DNA of 64,000 nt from Wurfbainia villosa (taxonomy: Eukaryota; Streptophyta; Magnoliopsida; Zingiberales; Zingiberaceae), in NCBI GenBank assembly GCA_025175895.1, contig CM045997.1:105572479-105636478 (forward strand). Reading direction: 5' to 3'. Below, piece after piece: positions 23,815-36,300 of this stretch. The notes beneath the pieces are model-generated. The model saw nothing but the letters and a program-made list of their open reading frames with translations, was not told where the DNA came from and ran no database searches. The stretch's first letter is position 1; the number at the start of each line of letters is the position of its first letter. A program made the position numbers and the translations under genes.

Positions 23815-24051
23815 TTATCATGTAAAATATAGATTACAAATCACATAAACTTACTCTACAACGAACCTGAAATTTTAGAGGATCCCTCGTGATTCTAATG
23901 ATAAAAAAATTACAAAATACAAAAACGGACTTGTTTGCTACTACAAAGATCAAAAAATGTGATCCTCAACTGCTATCACCGAGAAAATATCCAAGCTAAG
24001 CACCAGGCAGAACAAGAACAAATTCCTCTGAAGAATCCTTGTTTTCCTCAT
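23815..24051 (-). other. Probable 3' UTR of HCF107
   Basis: AT-rich DNA directly after the stop codon with T-rich stretches. No canonical AATAAA was seen on the minus strand; AATAAT near 23,815 is the best candidate signal. The true end is not determinable here. Confidence 0.4.
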
Positions 24052-24366
24052 TCATAAGCTCTCTATCACCGTGTCCAAATTTGATACATGGAGGGATAAT
24101 TTATCTCTGACAAACACATCCAAGTCGAAGTCACTCTGGAATGGACCTGCATTATCTTCGCACTCAGATTCATTACCTGTGAGAGTTGGGTTCCTCGAAA
24201 ATTCATTGGAATTGTTATTTGCAGTTTCCAAGCTTCTTAGAATCTTCTGCTCCTTTAACTCAAAGCTCCGGTCCAAATTTAACAGTCGCTTCAGGCTATC
24301 AAGAGCCGGATCAATGATGTCGACGAAGTTCATAACCCAGGAAGCATCATCGACTACTTCAGTCCG
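24052..24366 (-). CDS. HCF107: HCF107 exon 8: conserved DDASW block and C-terminal tail, stop TGA
   Basis: The acceptor CCAACAG|CGGACT opens RTEVVDDASWVMNFVDIIDP. A polar, Asn/Ser/Glu-rich stretch follows, then a second short conserved piece, DLDVFVRDKLSL, near the end. TGA lies at 24054-24052. The exon supplies 104 residues. Confidence 0.92.
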   Translation of the reverse strand, partial: RTEVVDDASWVMNFVDIIDPALDSLKRLLNLDRSFELKEQKILRSLETANNNSNEFSRNPTLTGNESECEDNAGPFQSDFDLDVFVRDKLSLHVSNLDTVIESL

Positions 24367-27300
24367 CTGTTGGAATAGCAAAATTGTTAAAAAACAGTCT
24401 GCATCTAGCAGGTGCTGAGGAAAGCATTATAGAACTGTACTAACAATCCAAGAATGCCAAAAAAAAATTTTAAAAAAAAATCACAAAGATAGTCATTTTA
24501 TAATATATTCAAGTAAATATATGACTTTTTCCTAGCTCCTAATCAGCAAATGAGGACATTTGGTGTTTGGCCTAAAATTATTCCGCAATCAGGACATTTA
24601 GAGGATTGTCCAAGAGTACCCAAAACCAGTTAGCAAGCTACTATTTAAGAACATCACGCGACATGGAAATAAATTATAACAGAGTTTAGTAATTGTAAAC
24701 TTTTAGAGGCTTTAAAATTTCTAGAACCATTAGAGTATTTTGACTCAGCCTACATATTTATTTGAAGGTTGATGTTAAAGGAATTAGGCAGACATCGTAG
24801 TTATTAATTTGTGAAGAAGCTTCATGAAAAATTCTAGGGTATTGAAGTGGTTGACTCTCAAGGGCAGGGGCCCTAAAAGCATAAAGTTGTTAACAACATC
24901 GAACACTAGTGAGCTTGACTCACCAACTTTCAAGAACAAAGCCCATGAATAATTATAAATAATCTTATTTATTAGAAATATTAGACTGCAAATTTTCATA
25001 ATTTTTATCAAGAGATATAAGTGAAATAATTTTGATTAAAACAAACAAGATGAAATAGAACGTACAAGAAATTTCAGTGAAATATGAATAAAGACATCCC
25101 GATTAGAATAGCACCCACTTGCCTGTTGATAATATAGATTACGAATTTCTTCAGCCCGAACAGGATTACCTCGTCGCTCCTCCAATGATGCCAATGTCAT
25201 CCATGTAATATAACTTTGAGAATTTATTTCAAGTGAAGATCTAAACAATCTTCTTGCCACTGATAGGTTTCCTATCCTTTGCTCCAAGACACCCCACGCC
25301 TGTAAAGTTACACTGATGGAATTTTTCAAAATATCAAGAAATAAAGATACAACTTAAAGTGGGATTTTTCATCCCTATGAAAACTCAGCGAGCTCGCCAA
25401 CAGATGCCGGTATGCAACTAGCTACCAAGAATTTATCTTGAGTGTTATACTATAGATTTCCGTCTAATCGGCAGACAATGAGAATAAGAGTGGTGATTAC
25501 TTTTACCTAGATTTTTTTTTGGAGTTCTTTACACAATTGGCATGCTAAATATTAGAGAACTTATATTGTTTGACATATTAATAAGCTTGTTTAAGTAGTG
25601 ATGCAACCTTAATCACTTGCTTTCTTTGCAAATAGATACCATTTTCATTCAATCTTACTCAGCCAAAGATCTTAGAACAAACTGCCAAGGTTATTCAGTG
25701 GCGTTCACTGAAATGGTCCACATGAGCCACTTTAACGAAGTAATCCTACATCATACAACAACGATAATCTTTGGTTTGCAGGATAGTCCAGAAAGCAACG
25801 TATTAATGTCACATTTGCTGGTAATAATAATACGTTTGTTCATAAAATTACATTCAAACCTATATTAAAAAACAAGTAGAAAATCTGTATTTACTAGCAA
25901 AGAACAGACAAGCGCAGCATGGAAAGCAACCTACAAGATTCAAGAAAACACAGACACCTACTAATAGGTAGAATGTGTATATTGGATTCAGGAAAAAAAC
26001 AATATCAATGATATGGTTACTACCTGCAGGCAACGAGCAGCACTTTCAGAAGTTGAATCAATTGATAAAGCTCTTTGGTAAAGCTCCTTGGCAATGCTAA
26101 TATTTCCCTCTTTCCACTCCATCCAACCCCATGCCTAAAAAGGAAATATAACTTATTGGTACTATTGGCAGTTAAGAGAGACATTTTAACAACAGTTTTA
26201 TGATTTGCAATTTTCCTAATATTCCCATAATTGGAATCAAAATGCGCTCAGCACATGCAGATCTTAAGATAGCAAGGATGTTAATGTGCTCAATAGCATC
26301 AAGATAGATTTCCTTAGTGTAGGGTGAAAAAGACAATGTCACATACTAGCATCGTGTGAACACATTCACATAAACATCCTTGACAGGTGGCCTTTCGTAT
26401 GCAAGCAGAAAGCACAAGTTCCTTTCATATGCATTTATTATGGCTAGATCCATGAGCTAATTCTGTCTTTTCAGGTAATTACGTAATGTCCCAGGTTTTA
26501 TTTGATGTAGCACGAAGAACAACTCACCTCAGCAAAAGAGGGAAATATTATTAATTGATAGCTAATTCAATACAAAGGATCATAATCTCTTTTATAAGAG
26601 GCAGGTAATGAGCCTATCTTCGTTAAAATAGGAGTTAGTTGTCTAAAATTTCAACAAATTATCAAATAAATGTAAACAACCTTTAAAAATATAAACAGAC
26701 TCAAATAAATCTAAACAGCCTTTTAAAGAAAATCTACTACATCATCTCCCCCACCAAGGAGAACTCAAACTTTGTCAAGTAGGGATGCGGAATGTTCCAT
26801 CAAGTCTTATGATGCCTCACATAAGAGTGGAGTGGCCAATCAAGGAGTGCATCTATGGAAGACAGACTCTGTTACCTATTGTTTGATCTTAGTAAATAAG
26901 TTAGGTATCATGCATTATAGTTCTTTTGTGATTCATGCATCTTTTATATCTAAGGGACCTTTCTAGTAGACTACGTTCTAGTGCTTCCATGGGGAGCTAT
27001 CACTATCTACGTATAGATACCCTCTCAATCATATAGGTCAACTGCATCAAGGGACCCAGAGTTGGAGCCGAAGTGGCAAGAGTACAAACTTTGAACACAT
27101 TAACAGACAAAGGAGTCTCCACTGTCCCTCAATAAGATATTAGATCCTTTATAGTGAAAACTGACTAACATTTATTTTCGGTGGTAAATCAACAATGTAA
27201 ACACGAAGACCTATTTTTCTAACAATGTAGAAGGACCAATGCAGAGAGCAAGGAGTTTCTTGTGGTGGTTTTTAGGAAGCCCCTCACAGTAGATGTGAAT

Positions 27301-30300
27301 AAGAACAGTCTCTTACATTGCATTTCTTTAGTCTATGACGATGTGGATCTATATGAATTTTAAAAAGTTAATTATTCAGTGCAAGTTTTCTCCTAAAATT
27401 GGTATGTATCTCTTGAATACACTCAAATAAGTCCTTAGTTGGCTCAGAAAGATAGAAGATGGTATCTAAGAAAATGGTTGGTAATGAAACCAAATTCGAT
27501 AGGGTGATGATCTTCAAATGCATAAACAATCACAAGTTGACTTCTATTCATGAAACAATTTTAGAATTATTATAAGCAAATTTAGTAATGGGTAACATAA
27601 ATCCCAAATCCTTGGGTTTTCCCCTATTACACGCCTAAGAAAATTTCCTAAGTGACGATTAACCATCTCAATTTATTCCTCAATCTATAGATGAAATGCA
27701 ATAAAAAAATTTAGGTCCCAAATAATTTCCATAGGGCCTTCCAAAAGCAGCTAACAAACTTTACATCCCTACATAATCAATGTGGATAAATCTATGTAAT
27801 CTAACAATCTCCTTAAAGAACAACTTAGCTATTTATGAAATTCATCATTTTCTTATTGCAAGGAGAGAAATGCATCATTTTATAAAACCAATCTACGACA
27901 ACTAAGATTCAATGATGAGTTTGATTGGTTTAAGGGAGAACTGAGAGAAAATCCATGCTATTGTCTTTCCATGGTTCATTAGGGATGTATAAAGGCTTGT
28001 GTTTTTCTTGGCTATCTTAGTTGTTTGACATATGCGAGTAATTCAACACCCCTAGCTATATCTTATCTTAAAGATGACCAATAAAATCTATCTGGAAAGG
28101 TTATGATTTTGTCCTTCCTCAAGTGTCTCACAAGACCTCGTGCATGTGCATGTAACTCCATATTAATGTTTATGTTCTTGGGATGCATAGATGTCTGCCT
28201 TGAAATAGGTAGTTACCCTTGATTACAAAATCAACCTTATGATGATTCCTATTTTGAATCTCTTTAAAAGTTATCCCAAAGTCAGAGCTACTTGCTCTTA
28301 GGAATTCATATCAATATACCATGATTTTCATCTTCTATAAGATTATTCACCGTGGATTAAGGATGAAAGTGAATTCTTAAAGGTACTCAACTCATCTAGC
28401 ATATCTGGTTATCAAATTCGTTTACAATTGAATGTAGTTAATTGTTTTATTGTTCGAGTGCAATATGAATTCATTTGGTGGTAGGTAGTCTCACTAATGT
28501 TGTCATTGTCCCATTGAGTTTTTTACTAAAAAGAGGCAACAAGGCACTGTTTCTGGCTTACAGTACCTAAAATTCTTACCCTAGACACATCAAACACAAT
28601 CTAATCTTAGGAAGGTTTGGATGCTCGAAGACAATGGCCTGAAAGGGTAGAGAGACAAACTTATTCCAATAAAACTCCCCTTCTTTTAGGTAATTCATAC
28701 TCAGAGCCATAATGGTAGTAACAATAAAAGGTTACAAAGCCATAAAAGCTTCAAGCCTGTTAAAAGGTATGGGTTCAAGCTATTCCGTTATTGCTCTAAT
28801 GATATATATTGAAATACCATTTGAAAAGATAATAAGGTCAAGCACTTTTTTAAGTTGGCAAATGAGCTTTCGGTTGAGGGTCACAAAGACAAGCCCTTTC
28901 GGCTAAGGATCTCAAAGCCAAGACATATGTTTTGGGTGGGAGTCAAGCTCTTTGCTATAGATTAGGATGTCATCGAAAAAGACTCCCAAAAATTCTCCTA
29001 GGGTTTTAGGACTTGATTTATTACCCTCGTGAATGTGCTTAGGGCATTTGAAAGTCCAAAAAACATGACTAACCACTTGTACAATTGATCTTATTTTTTG
29101 AAAGCAATTTTTCACTCATTCTCTATCCTGATCCAAATTTAATTATGCCACTACATAAGTTAATCTTAGAGAATCATTTAGCTCTATTTATCGAGTTGAG
29201 CATATCAGAAAGTCAATATATTAATGACATGACTATAAATGCACTGACCAAAAAATCCTTTACGGAGTCGATAGCAAGGACAACAGAAGGACTCATCCTT
29301 TCTCTAATAAAACCCTTTCTATAGAAAGAAGTCTCTTGACCTATCTATTTAGCTTAGTGTATTCCTGAGGTTCATATGGTAGTCTTATTTAGTTTGGTAG
29401 TGTGGGAGGTTTGGTAACTATAATCAAAGAAAACAATCTATTGTGCACAAAGGGGGCAGTTCCTTAAGTAACTCTTTAGAAATTAACTCTTAATTAATAG
29501 ATTAATTTATTATGATAATTAACTCTTAATTATCTATCTATCTCCTTCAACGTAAACTCATCACATATATAAAAGTTCAAATCTTATATGTGTAACTCTA
29601 TAGACTCCAAACATAGTGACAATGTAGCTAAATGACCAACCTTATTGATCCTATACACAAGTCTTGATTACTATAAGCATCACATCAAGGCTACCCATCG
29701 CTCTGAAAGTGATGATTTCCACGAAAGGTTTTTTTACAGAACAATTTCTGTGTAATATAGTCCCCTAGAATTTAAATTACTATTTCTCCTATTCAAATGC
29801 ATCTATATGTTTCTCAATACAACAAAACACAGTGAAAGAAGCACAATCTTGAGAGAATGTTTCTCGATTGATGTCTACTGTACATACATTTAATCCAGTA
29901 GGTTGAGTTAGGTTTATCCTGTGATACTCATACGTGCATCAAGTGTGCAGGGGTCTTGGTAGAACGTACATGGAGCTTATAACTTGATGTGCTCAAGTGA
30001 TTATGAGTAACCTGCCACATTTAAGTTGAATGGTTATGCTCAATGGTTCATAGGTCTATAACGAGGCGAACATAAAAGTGACCGTCGAAAGATGGTCTAG
30101 GATATCAAATGGAACAGAAGTTCTTGGCAAGTAGACTCTAGAACAAGCATAAAGTGGTTCTTGGTTTGATGGTTTGACAACCTATAGCAGGGTGAGCTCA
30201 TGAGTGATTGGCAAAGGATTGCATAGAGCATCTAAGAGACCAAAAATTCCTAGCGAGAGGTACTCTAGGGCAACTCAATAGAAGGTGGATTCCATAGGTG

Positions 30301-33300
30301 AAACAACAAAGGATGGCATATTCAAGCAAGCTTAAAGTGCTTGGTGCATTTGAGATACTTAGGGCATAAGCACAAGGTAAACTCAAAGACAACATAAAAC
30401 ATTAACAACACGAACGTTAAAGCATTGAAAAAACTAATTGTAAGAGGAAAAGGAAAGGGTAGAAGGCTGAAGGGTTGAGTTTGTTATGATGTCAGGGTGG
30501 TGAAGCAATGAGGGGAAGAGGGAGGGTCATGGTAGCATGTGGTGTGGTGTTTAGTTGGAGAGTGTAGGAGATGGTTACCACAGGTCTATAGTAACCCAAA
30601 GCTATTTTAGATTTGTAGTAACTGAAAACTTCAAAATTGAGGGCAGTTGGTGACTTTTTCTCCAATAGGGGCATGATTGAGATCCTTCGGGATGAGTTCT
30701 AAAGGCAGAAACAATTTCATATATATTCATTTATTTTTTTTCTCCAAGGGAATGGTGGTGGATGGGATTTGGTGGAGAGAGGGAAAATTCTGTTATTTCA
30801 GTATTATATTAGATTCCATCTTCCTTGTGCCGATCCAAGTGAGTTGGGCAAGGTCTAGGCCATCTCACTGGAATTGGGACAAGGAAGACGGAATCTAATA
30901 TAATACAAAACTTTCCCCTTCTTGCCAAGAACCCCCTTTTCTATACAGGAATTCCTCAAAGAGAATAACTGGATTGTGAAAGGGGAAGAGAGAGTTTAGA
31001 GAAAAGAGATGGGAGCAATGAGAGAAAAGCATTCACCCCAAAGAACATCATTGGTATCACTGTGTCACAAAGATTTAGTAAATTTTATTATAGCTGCAGT
31101 TGGAGAATACACAATTAAGTCAGGACATGGATAGAAGAATACATACAAAGCAGATTTTTAGAGTAAGTTTATTATAGTATTTAAAATTGATTTTTTAAAA
31201 TAAACAGAGCACCATTCCATATTCTAGAAAAGAACAACAGTATGAAAAATATTAGGTCTGGCAATATTAGAAGCACACTCAACATGAATTGCAGATGCAA
31301 GTGGAGGACAAAAATAGTCTACAAAAGAGCAGGTCTGGTGACATTAGGAACTCTCAGAAACATGAATTACAGTTGCAAGCGAAAACATGACAAATCGATG
31401 GTTGTTGACATGATTAATCTGTTTATCTAATCAACTAACTCGCAAATCACTTAAACTAGTTCTTTACATTAAAAAAATTGTAGAAAGATATTTTAGACAT
31501 TTTAACCAATGTTATATCTTACAAAAACACTAGTTTTATACCATTTTATAAGATTAATTACTGACATGTAGCTACTATATAGTCTCTATGAGTAAGTTTT
31601 ATCAAAGAGGTACTTGACTGCTATCTAAGCATAGAATGAGACAATCTTACCACCCAGACAGGTTGGTGCCTCGGGTCAAGTACAGATGCTTTTCTAAACA
31701 ATGCACGAGCAAGGTTGGCAGATGAATGCTTATATTCTATCAAGGCTAAGGACTGAAGGATGACAGGATCCCTTGGGTTTACAGCATGGCCAATCTTCAG
31801 AAGCTTCCTTCCTCTGTCAATGTTGCCTTGATTAACCTCAAACAGAGCCCAGATATGCCACGCAAACCTGTTCTTGGGACTGGCCTGTACAGCTTCCTGT
31901 AAATCAGCCAAAATGGATCAATGTAACCAAAGCATATCCACTTGTGTAAAATTCTTAGCCAAGAAGACTGAATGCATGAGAAATAACAAAAATTCTAGCC
32001 GCTATAACAATCAATATTAAACAGAATAAAAAACTCTAGCAGTTATTCATAAACAAAGCCGCTAGCTGGAGATTTGCACCATGAGAAGAAATCGGGATAA
32101 AAAAAACTACACTTTGTGAGGAGGTACCAATTCCTCCATGTTAATAATTAGATTTTTATTCAAAACAGTTATTAAGCAAAGAAGATGAGAATTTGGATGA
32201 CTTTTTCATGTAGTATGGATTGATGGAGTAGATGTGGATGCAGCATCAGAATCCAATCTCAGAGACCACAAAGAGAAAAACTACATTAAAGTAAAAAAAA
32301 TTGCGTACATGAAGGGTGAAAATCCCATTTTATAAAATGAAAAAAAAAGCTTTCTCATAAACACACTAAGAGACTAGATAGCTTCCTAATAACTAGTAAA
32401 ATTTAACAACCTTGTAAAACAATTATAACCTAAAATTTTAAACAAACTCTCTTGCCTATTGCATTATTCTCCAGTATCAAGAAGAATCAACCCTGACAAA
32501 TAATTTGGTCCATGATAGACCAACCTCATATTAGAATAATAACAATAATAAGACTCAGAATAAAAATGAAAATATATAATTAAGCCTAGATAAATTTTTA
32601 ATCATGATTGACACAGAATCATTATTGACTGTTCCCTTATTGATTGTTGCCATCGTAGTTAAGAACATAGTGATAAGCAAATAGTCGTATGAGCTAATGT
32701 TCGAATCCCTCCAAAAAATCCACTCTTCCGTGAGTGCATTAGATATATAGAAGCCCTTGTCTGGTTATAATTTCCTGACTTTTTTTTTTATTTTCAAACC
32801 AAGGATCAAAGGTGTCATTTCAATTGGCACAAATGAAACTTACCGTTCCACAGGTTTATTGAAATTAACATTATGTTGGCACAAACATTCTGTAGCAAAC
32901 CTATGTCAATCGGAACACTACCAGTGTTGTCTCATTTAATATAAAACTACAACCCGTGCAGTTTCGCACGTGAGGTACGGAGAAGGAATCTATTGTCAGA
33001 CGCATCTTACTTTTGCTATTTTTGCAAGAGATTGTTTCAAGATTTGAACCCGTGATCTCTTGATCACAAAGTAGCAACTCATGTGCAAGGCTCTCTCATT
33101 TAATATCATGTTAAAAAAACTATAGTTGATAGACAAAGAACATACCGAGCAGCAATCTCCTCCAACTGCATCTCACAAGGTTGATCAGTAAGAAAAAAGG
33201 TAAATGAGGTCACAAAGTCAGCAGATCATAAGCAAGGTTAGGATATCGGCCAAGGCAAGTTGGTTTGTGGGACAGGAGTTTGGAGTCAAGGAATGACATT

Positions 33301-36300
33301 TTACATTTTAGAAATTCTGTTATGTTAAGACTTTAAAAAGAATTGTTTAGATTTATTTGAAGGCCGTAAAGAGTTTGGAATAGCCAAATCCTATTTTCAC
33401 AAAGAAATGCCCACATTATGGATCTATAAAAGAGTTATGATTTCTTGTATTGATTATCTATCTCATTCAATGAGTTGAAACCCGCCATAGCTAGTTCCAA
33501 ACCCAGATGAGAAAGGGTAAAAATTGCGTTAGGTTGTCAGTCAGCGTTGAACTTCGACAAATTTCAATGAATAGATCTATCAAGATATTATGCTAATGCT
33601 AAATTATTTTCCAAAAGGAATGCATTACAGGTCCGATCAGTAATATCTCTACAAGGAACGTTACATCTATTTGAGAACTTGTATTTAATATTAAATATGC
33701 AAGAGTTCTCTCAATATAGATTTGATAAAAATAAATATTATAGGAAAATTGATTGTTTATGATTTGAAATATTAAATATAAGAATACTCATCGGTAAACG
33801 AGAGAAGTAGTAGATACTATGATTAGAAAAAGAATTAATATTATGTATTTATAATAGACAAAATAGATAGGAGAGAAGACAAAGATGATAAAAAAACTTA
33901 GGTTTTAAGTTATGATGCACAAGAAAGAGTAGAATATGAAATGGAATAGCTATTGTTCTAAATAGTTCATTAAATGATAAAGTAGTATGAATAATTACAA
34001 AAGGAGATAGAATTATAGCTCTCAACCTAGTGATAGCAAAAGAAACTATTAATATAATTAGCATATATGTACCTCGAGTAGGATTAGATAAATATACTAA
34101 AACTAAATTTTGGGAAGACTTAAATAAGATATTACAAAGAATTCTACCAAACGAAACGATTTTGATAGAAGGAGATCTAAATGGGCACGTAGAAGTAAAA
34201 AATGGGTAATATAATAGGGTGCATGGGGTTGGGATAAGCAATGAAGAAGGAAAAATTATATTGAATTTTGCGATAGCATATAAATTTATGCTAACTAATA
34301 CATTTTTCAAGAAAAGAGAAGAATACTTGGTCACGTTTAAAAGTGGAAATAATAAATCACAAATTGACTTTCTAATGGTGAGGAAGAAAGATAAAAAGAT
34401 ATATAAATATTGTAAGGCTATTCTTGGAGAAAACTTAATTGTCAACATAGGTTGGCAGTATTAGATATGCGCCTTAAATATAGTATTAAGAGAAGAAAAA
34501 CACACATGATTCCTAAAATTAAATGATGAAAGTTAAAAGATGAGAAATAAAATATATTTAAAAAGAGAGTAGGAGTACAAGTATTAGAAGAAATACATGA
34601 TGACTTGAATACAACATGGGATAAAATGACATTAAAGTTAAAAATAATAGTCAAAAGTCTACTCAGTGAGTTAAAGGGATGTGCACCATCAAGTAAAAAT
34701 TTTAATGGTGGAATGAGAAAGTACAGGAGAAATTGAAGAAAAACAAAAAGCCTATAAGATATTATACACTTGTAAGAACGAGAAAAACTTAAAAAAAAAC
34801 ATATAATAGTCTGGAAAGAGACAAAAAATAGTATGTGAAGTTAAGAATGAAACTTTTGAATGTTTATATCGACAACTGGATATAAAAGAAAGGGGAAAAG
34901 GTATTTATAAAATAGGTAAAACTAGAGAGAGAAAGGCTAGAGAGATCTTACCCAAAATAAGATACATTAAAGATGAATGCAATAGGGTATTATTAGACAA
35001 TACAGAAATAAAAGAGTCATAGAAGAGGTATTTTCATCAACTTTTTCATGAAGGTTTATATATCAATTTAACTTAGGTAATTTAAGTAGGTTAAAGAAAT
35101 ATAAAAATTTAGGGGTTGTTTGGTATGGGCGCGCGTTTTCCCTTTTCTAGAAAAGGGAAAACAACTTTTTCTTGTTTTCTAGTTTTTCAAGAAAAAGTTT
35201 CTTTGTTTTCTAGAAAACAAAGTTAGAAAACACCAATCAAACATCATTTTCTTACTTTTTTAGAAAATGAAAACAGAAAATAGAAAATTTTCCACGAACC
35301 AAACGCTACCTTAAATTTTTATTGAAGAATTCAACCTTCAGAAGTAGAACAGACTTTAAATAAGATGTAAAATGAAAAAGTAATTGAACCAAATAATATT
35401 GCAATAGAGGTATAGAAGTGTCTAGGCAAGTAAGATATTGAACGACTTACAAAGTTATTCAACTTGATATTGAAAATGAAAAAATGTATGATCAATGGAC
35501 GATAAGTTCTTTAGTTCCTTTATATAAAAAAGAAGACATACAAAATTGTACAAATTATAAGAAACTATGAGAAAAAGTAATAGAAAAAAAGACTAAGGAA
35601 GGAGATCACGTTGACAAAAAAATAATTTAGATTTATGGCGGAAAGATCGATAATAGAAGTTATATATCTTCTCATATAACTAATTAAAAAATATAATAAA
35701 AGTAAGACTTACACATGATATTTATTGACCTTGAAAAAGTTTATGATAAAATTCCAAGAAAAAGTATATAGAGAATTTAAAAAAGAAAGGTGTTAGTGCA
35801 TCATATATTGAAATAATTAAAAATATATATGAGGATGCAATGACAAGAGTAAAAATATCACGAGGATTAATCGAAGAGTTTCTCATAAAGATAACATCAA
35901 GGATCAACTTTAAGTTTCTATCTTTTTATACTAATCATAGGTGAACTCACTAAATACATTCAAGATACGGTACTATGGTGTATGTTATTTGTAGATGATA
36001 TTGTTTTAATATATGAGACACATGAAGAAATAAATGCTAAATTTGAATCTCGAAGGAAACGCTAGAAGCAAAAGGTCTCATGCAGAATATATGGAATTTA
36101 AATTTAGCAGTATTAGATACAATATGACAATTGTTAAGTTAGGAGATAATGAATTATTTGTAACTGAAAATTTTAAATATTTAGGATTATTTTTACAAAA
36201 GAATAGAGAGATTGAAAGAGATTGTCTTACATAGAATAGAAGCAGGATGGTTGAAATAGAGAAGAGCATCGACTGTTCTTTGTGATCATAAAATACCTTT

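Larger units (their letters stand above)
24367..26023. other. HCF107 introns 7 and 6 (either side of exon 7)
   Basis: Intron 7 is 24367-25122 and intron 6 is 25300-26023. Both are AT-rich with no recognised element. Reading frames running out of exons 7 and 8 into them are read-through artefacts. Confidence 0.7.

Noticed and set aside
25036..25122. Use of the GT inside GCAAGT as donor, or read-through of exon 7
   Set aside because: Both destroy the conserved junction into RTEVVDDASW; the GC donor restores it exactly.
33849..34448. 199-codon minus-strand frame
   Set aside because: It is the antisense shadow of the LINE endonuclease, rich in Ile, Leu and Phe because the sense strand is AT-rich.
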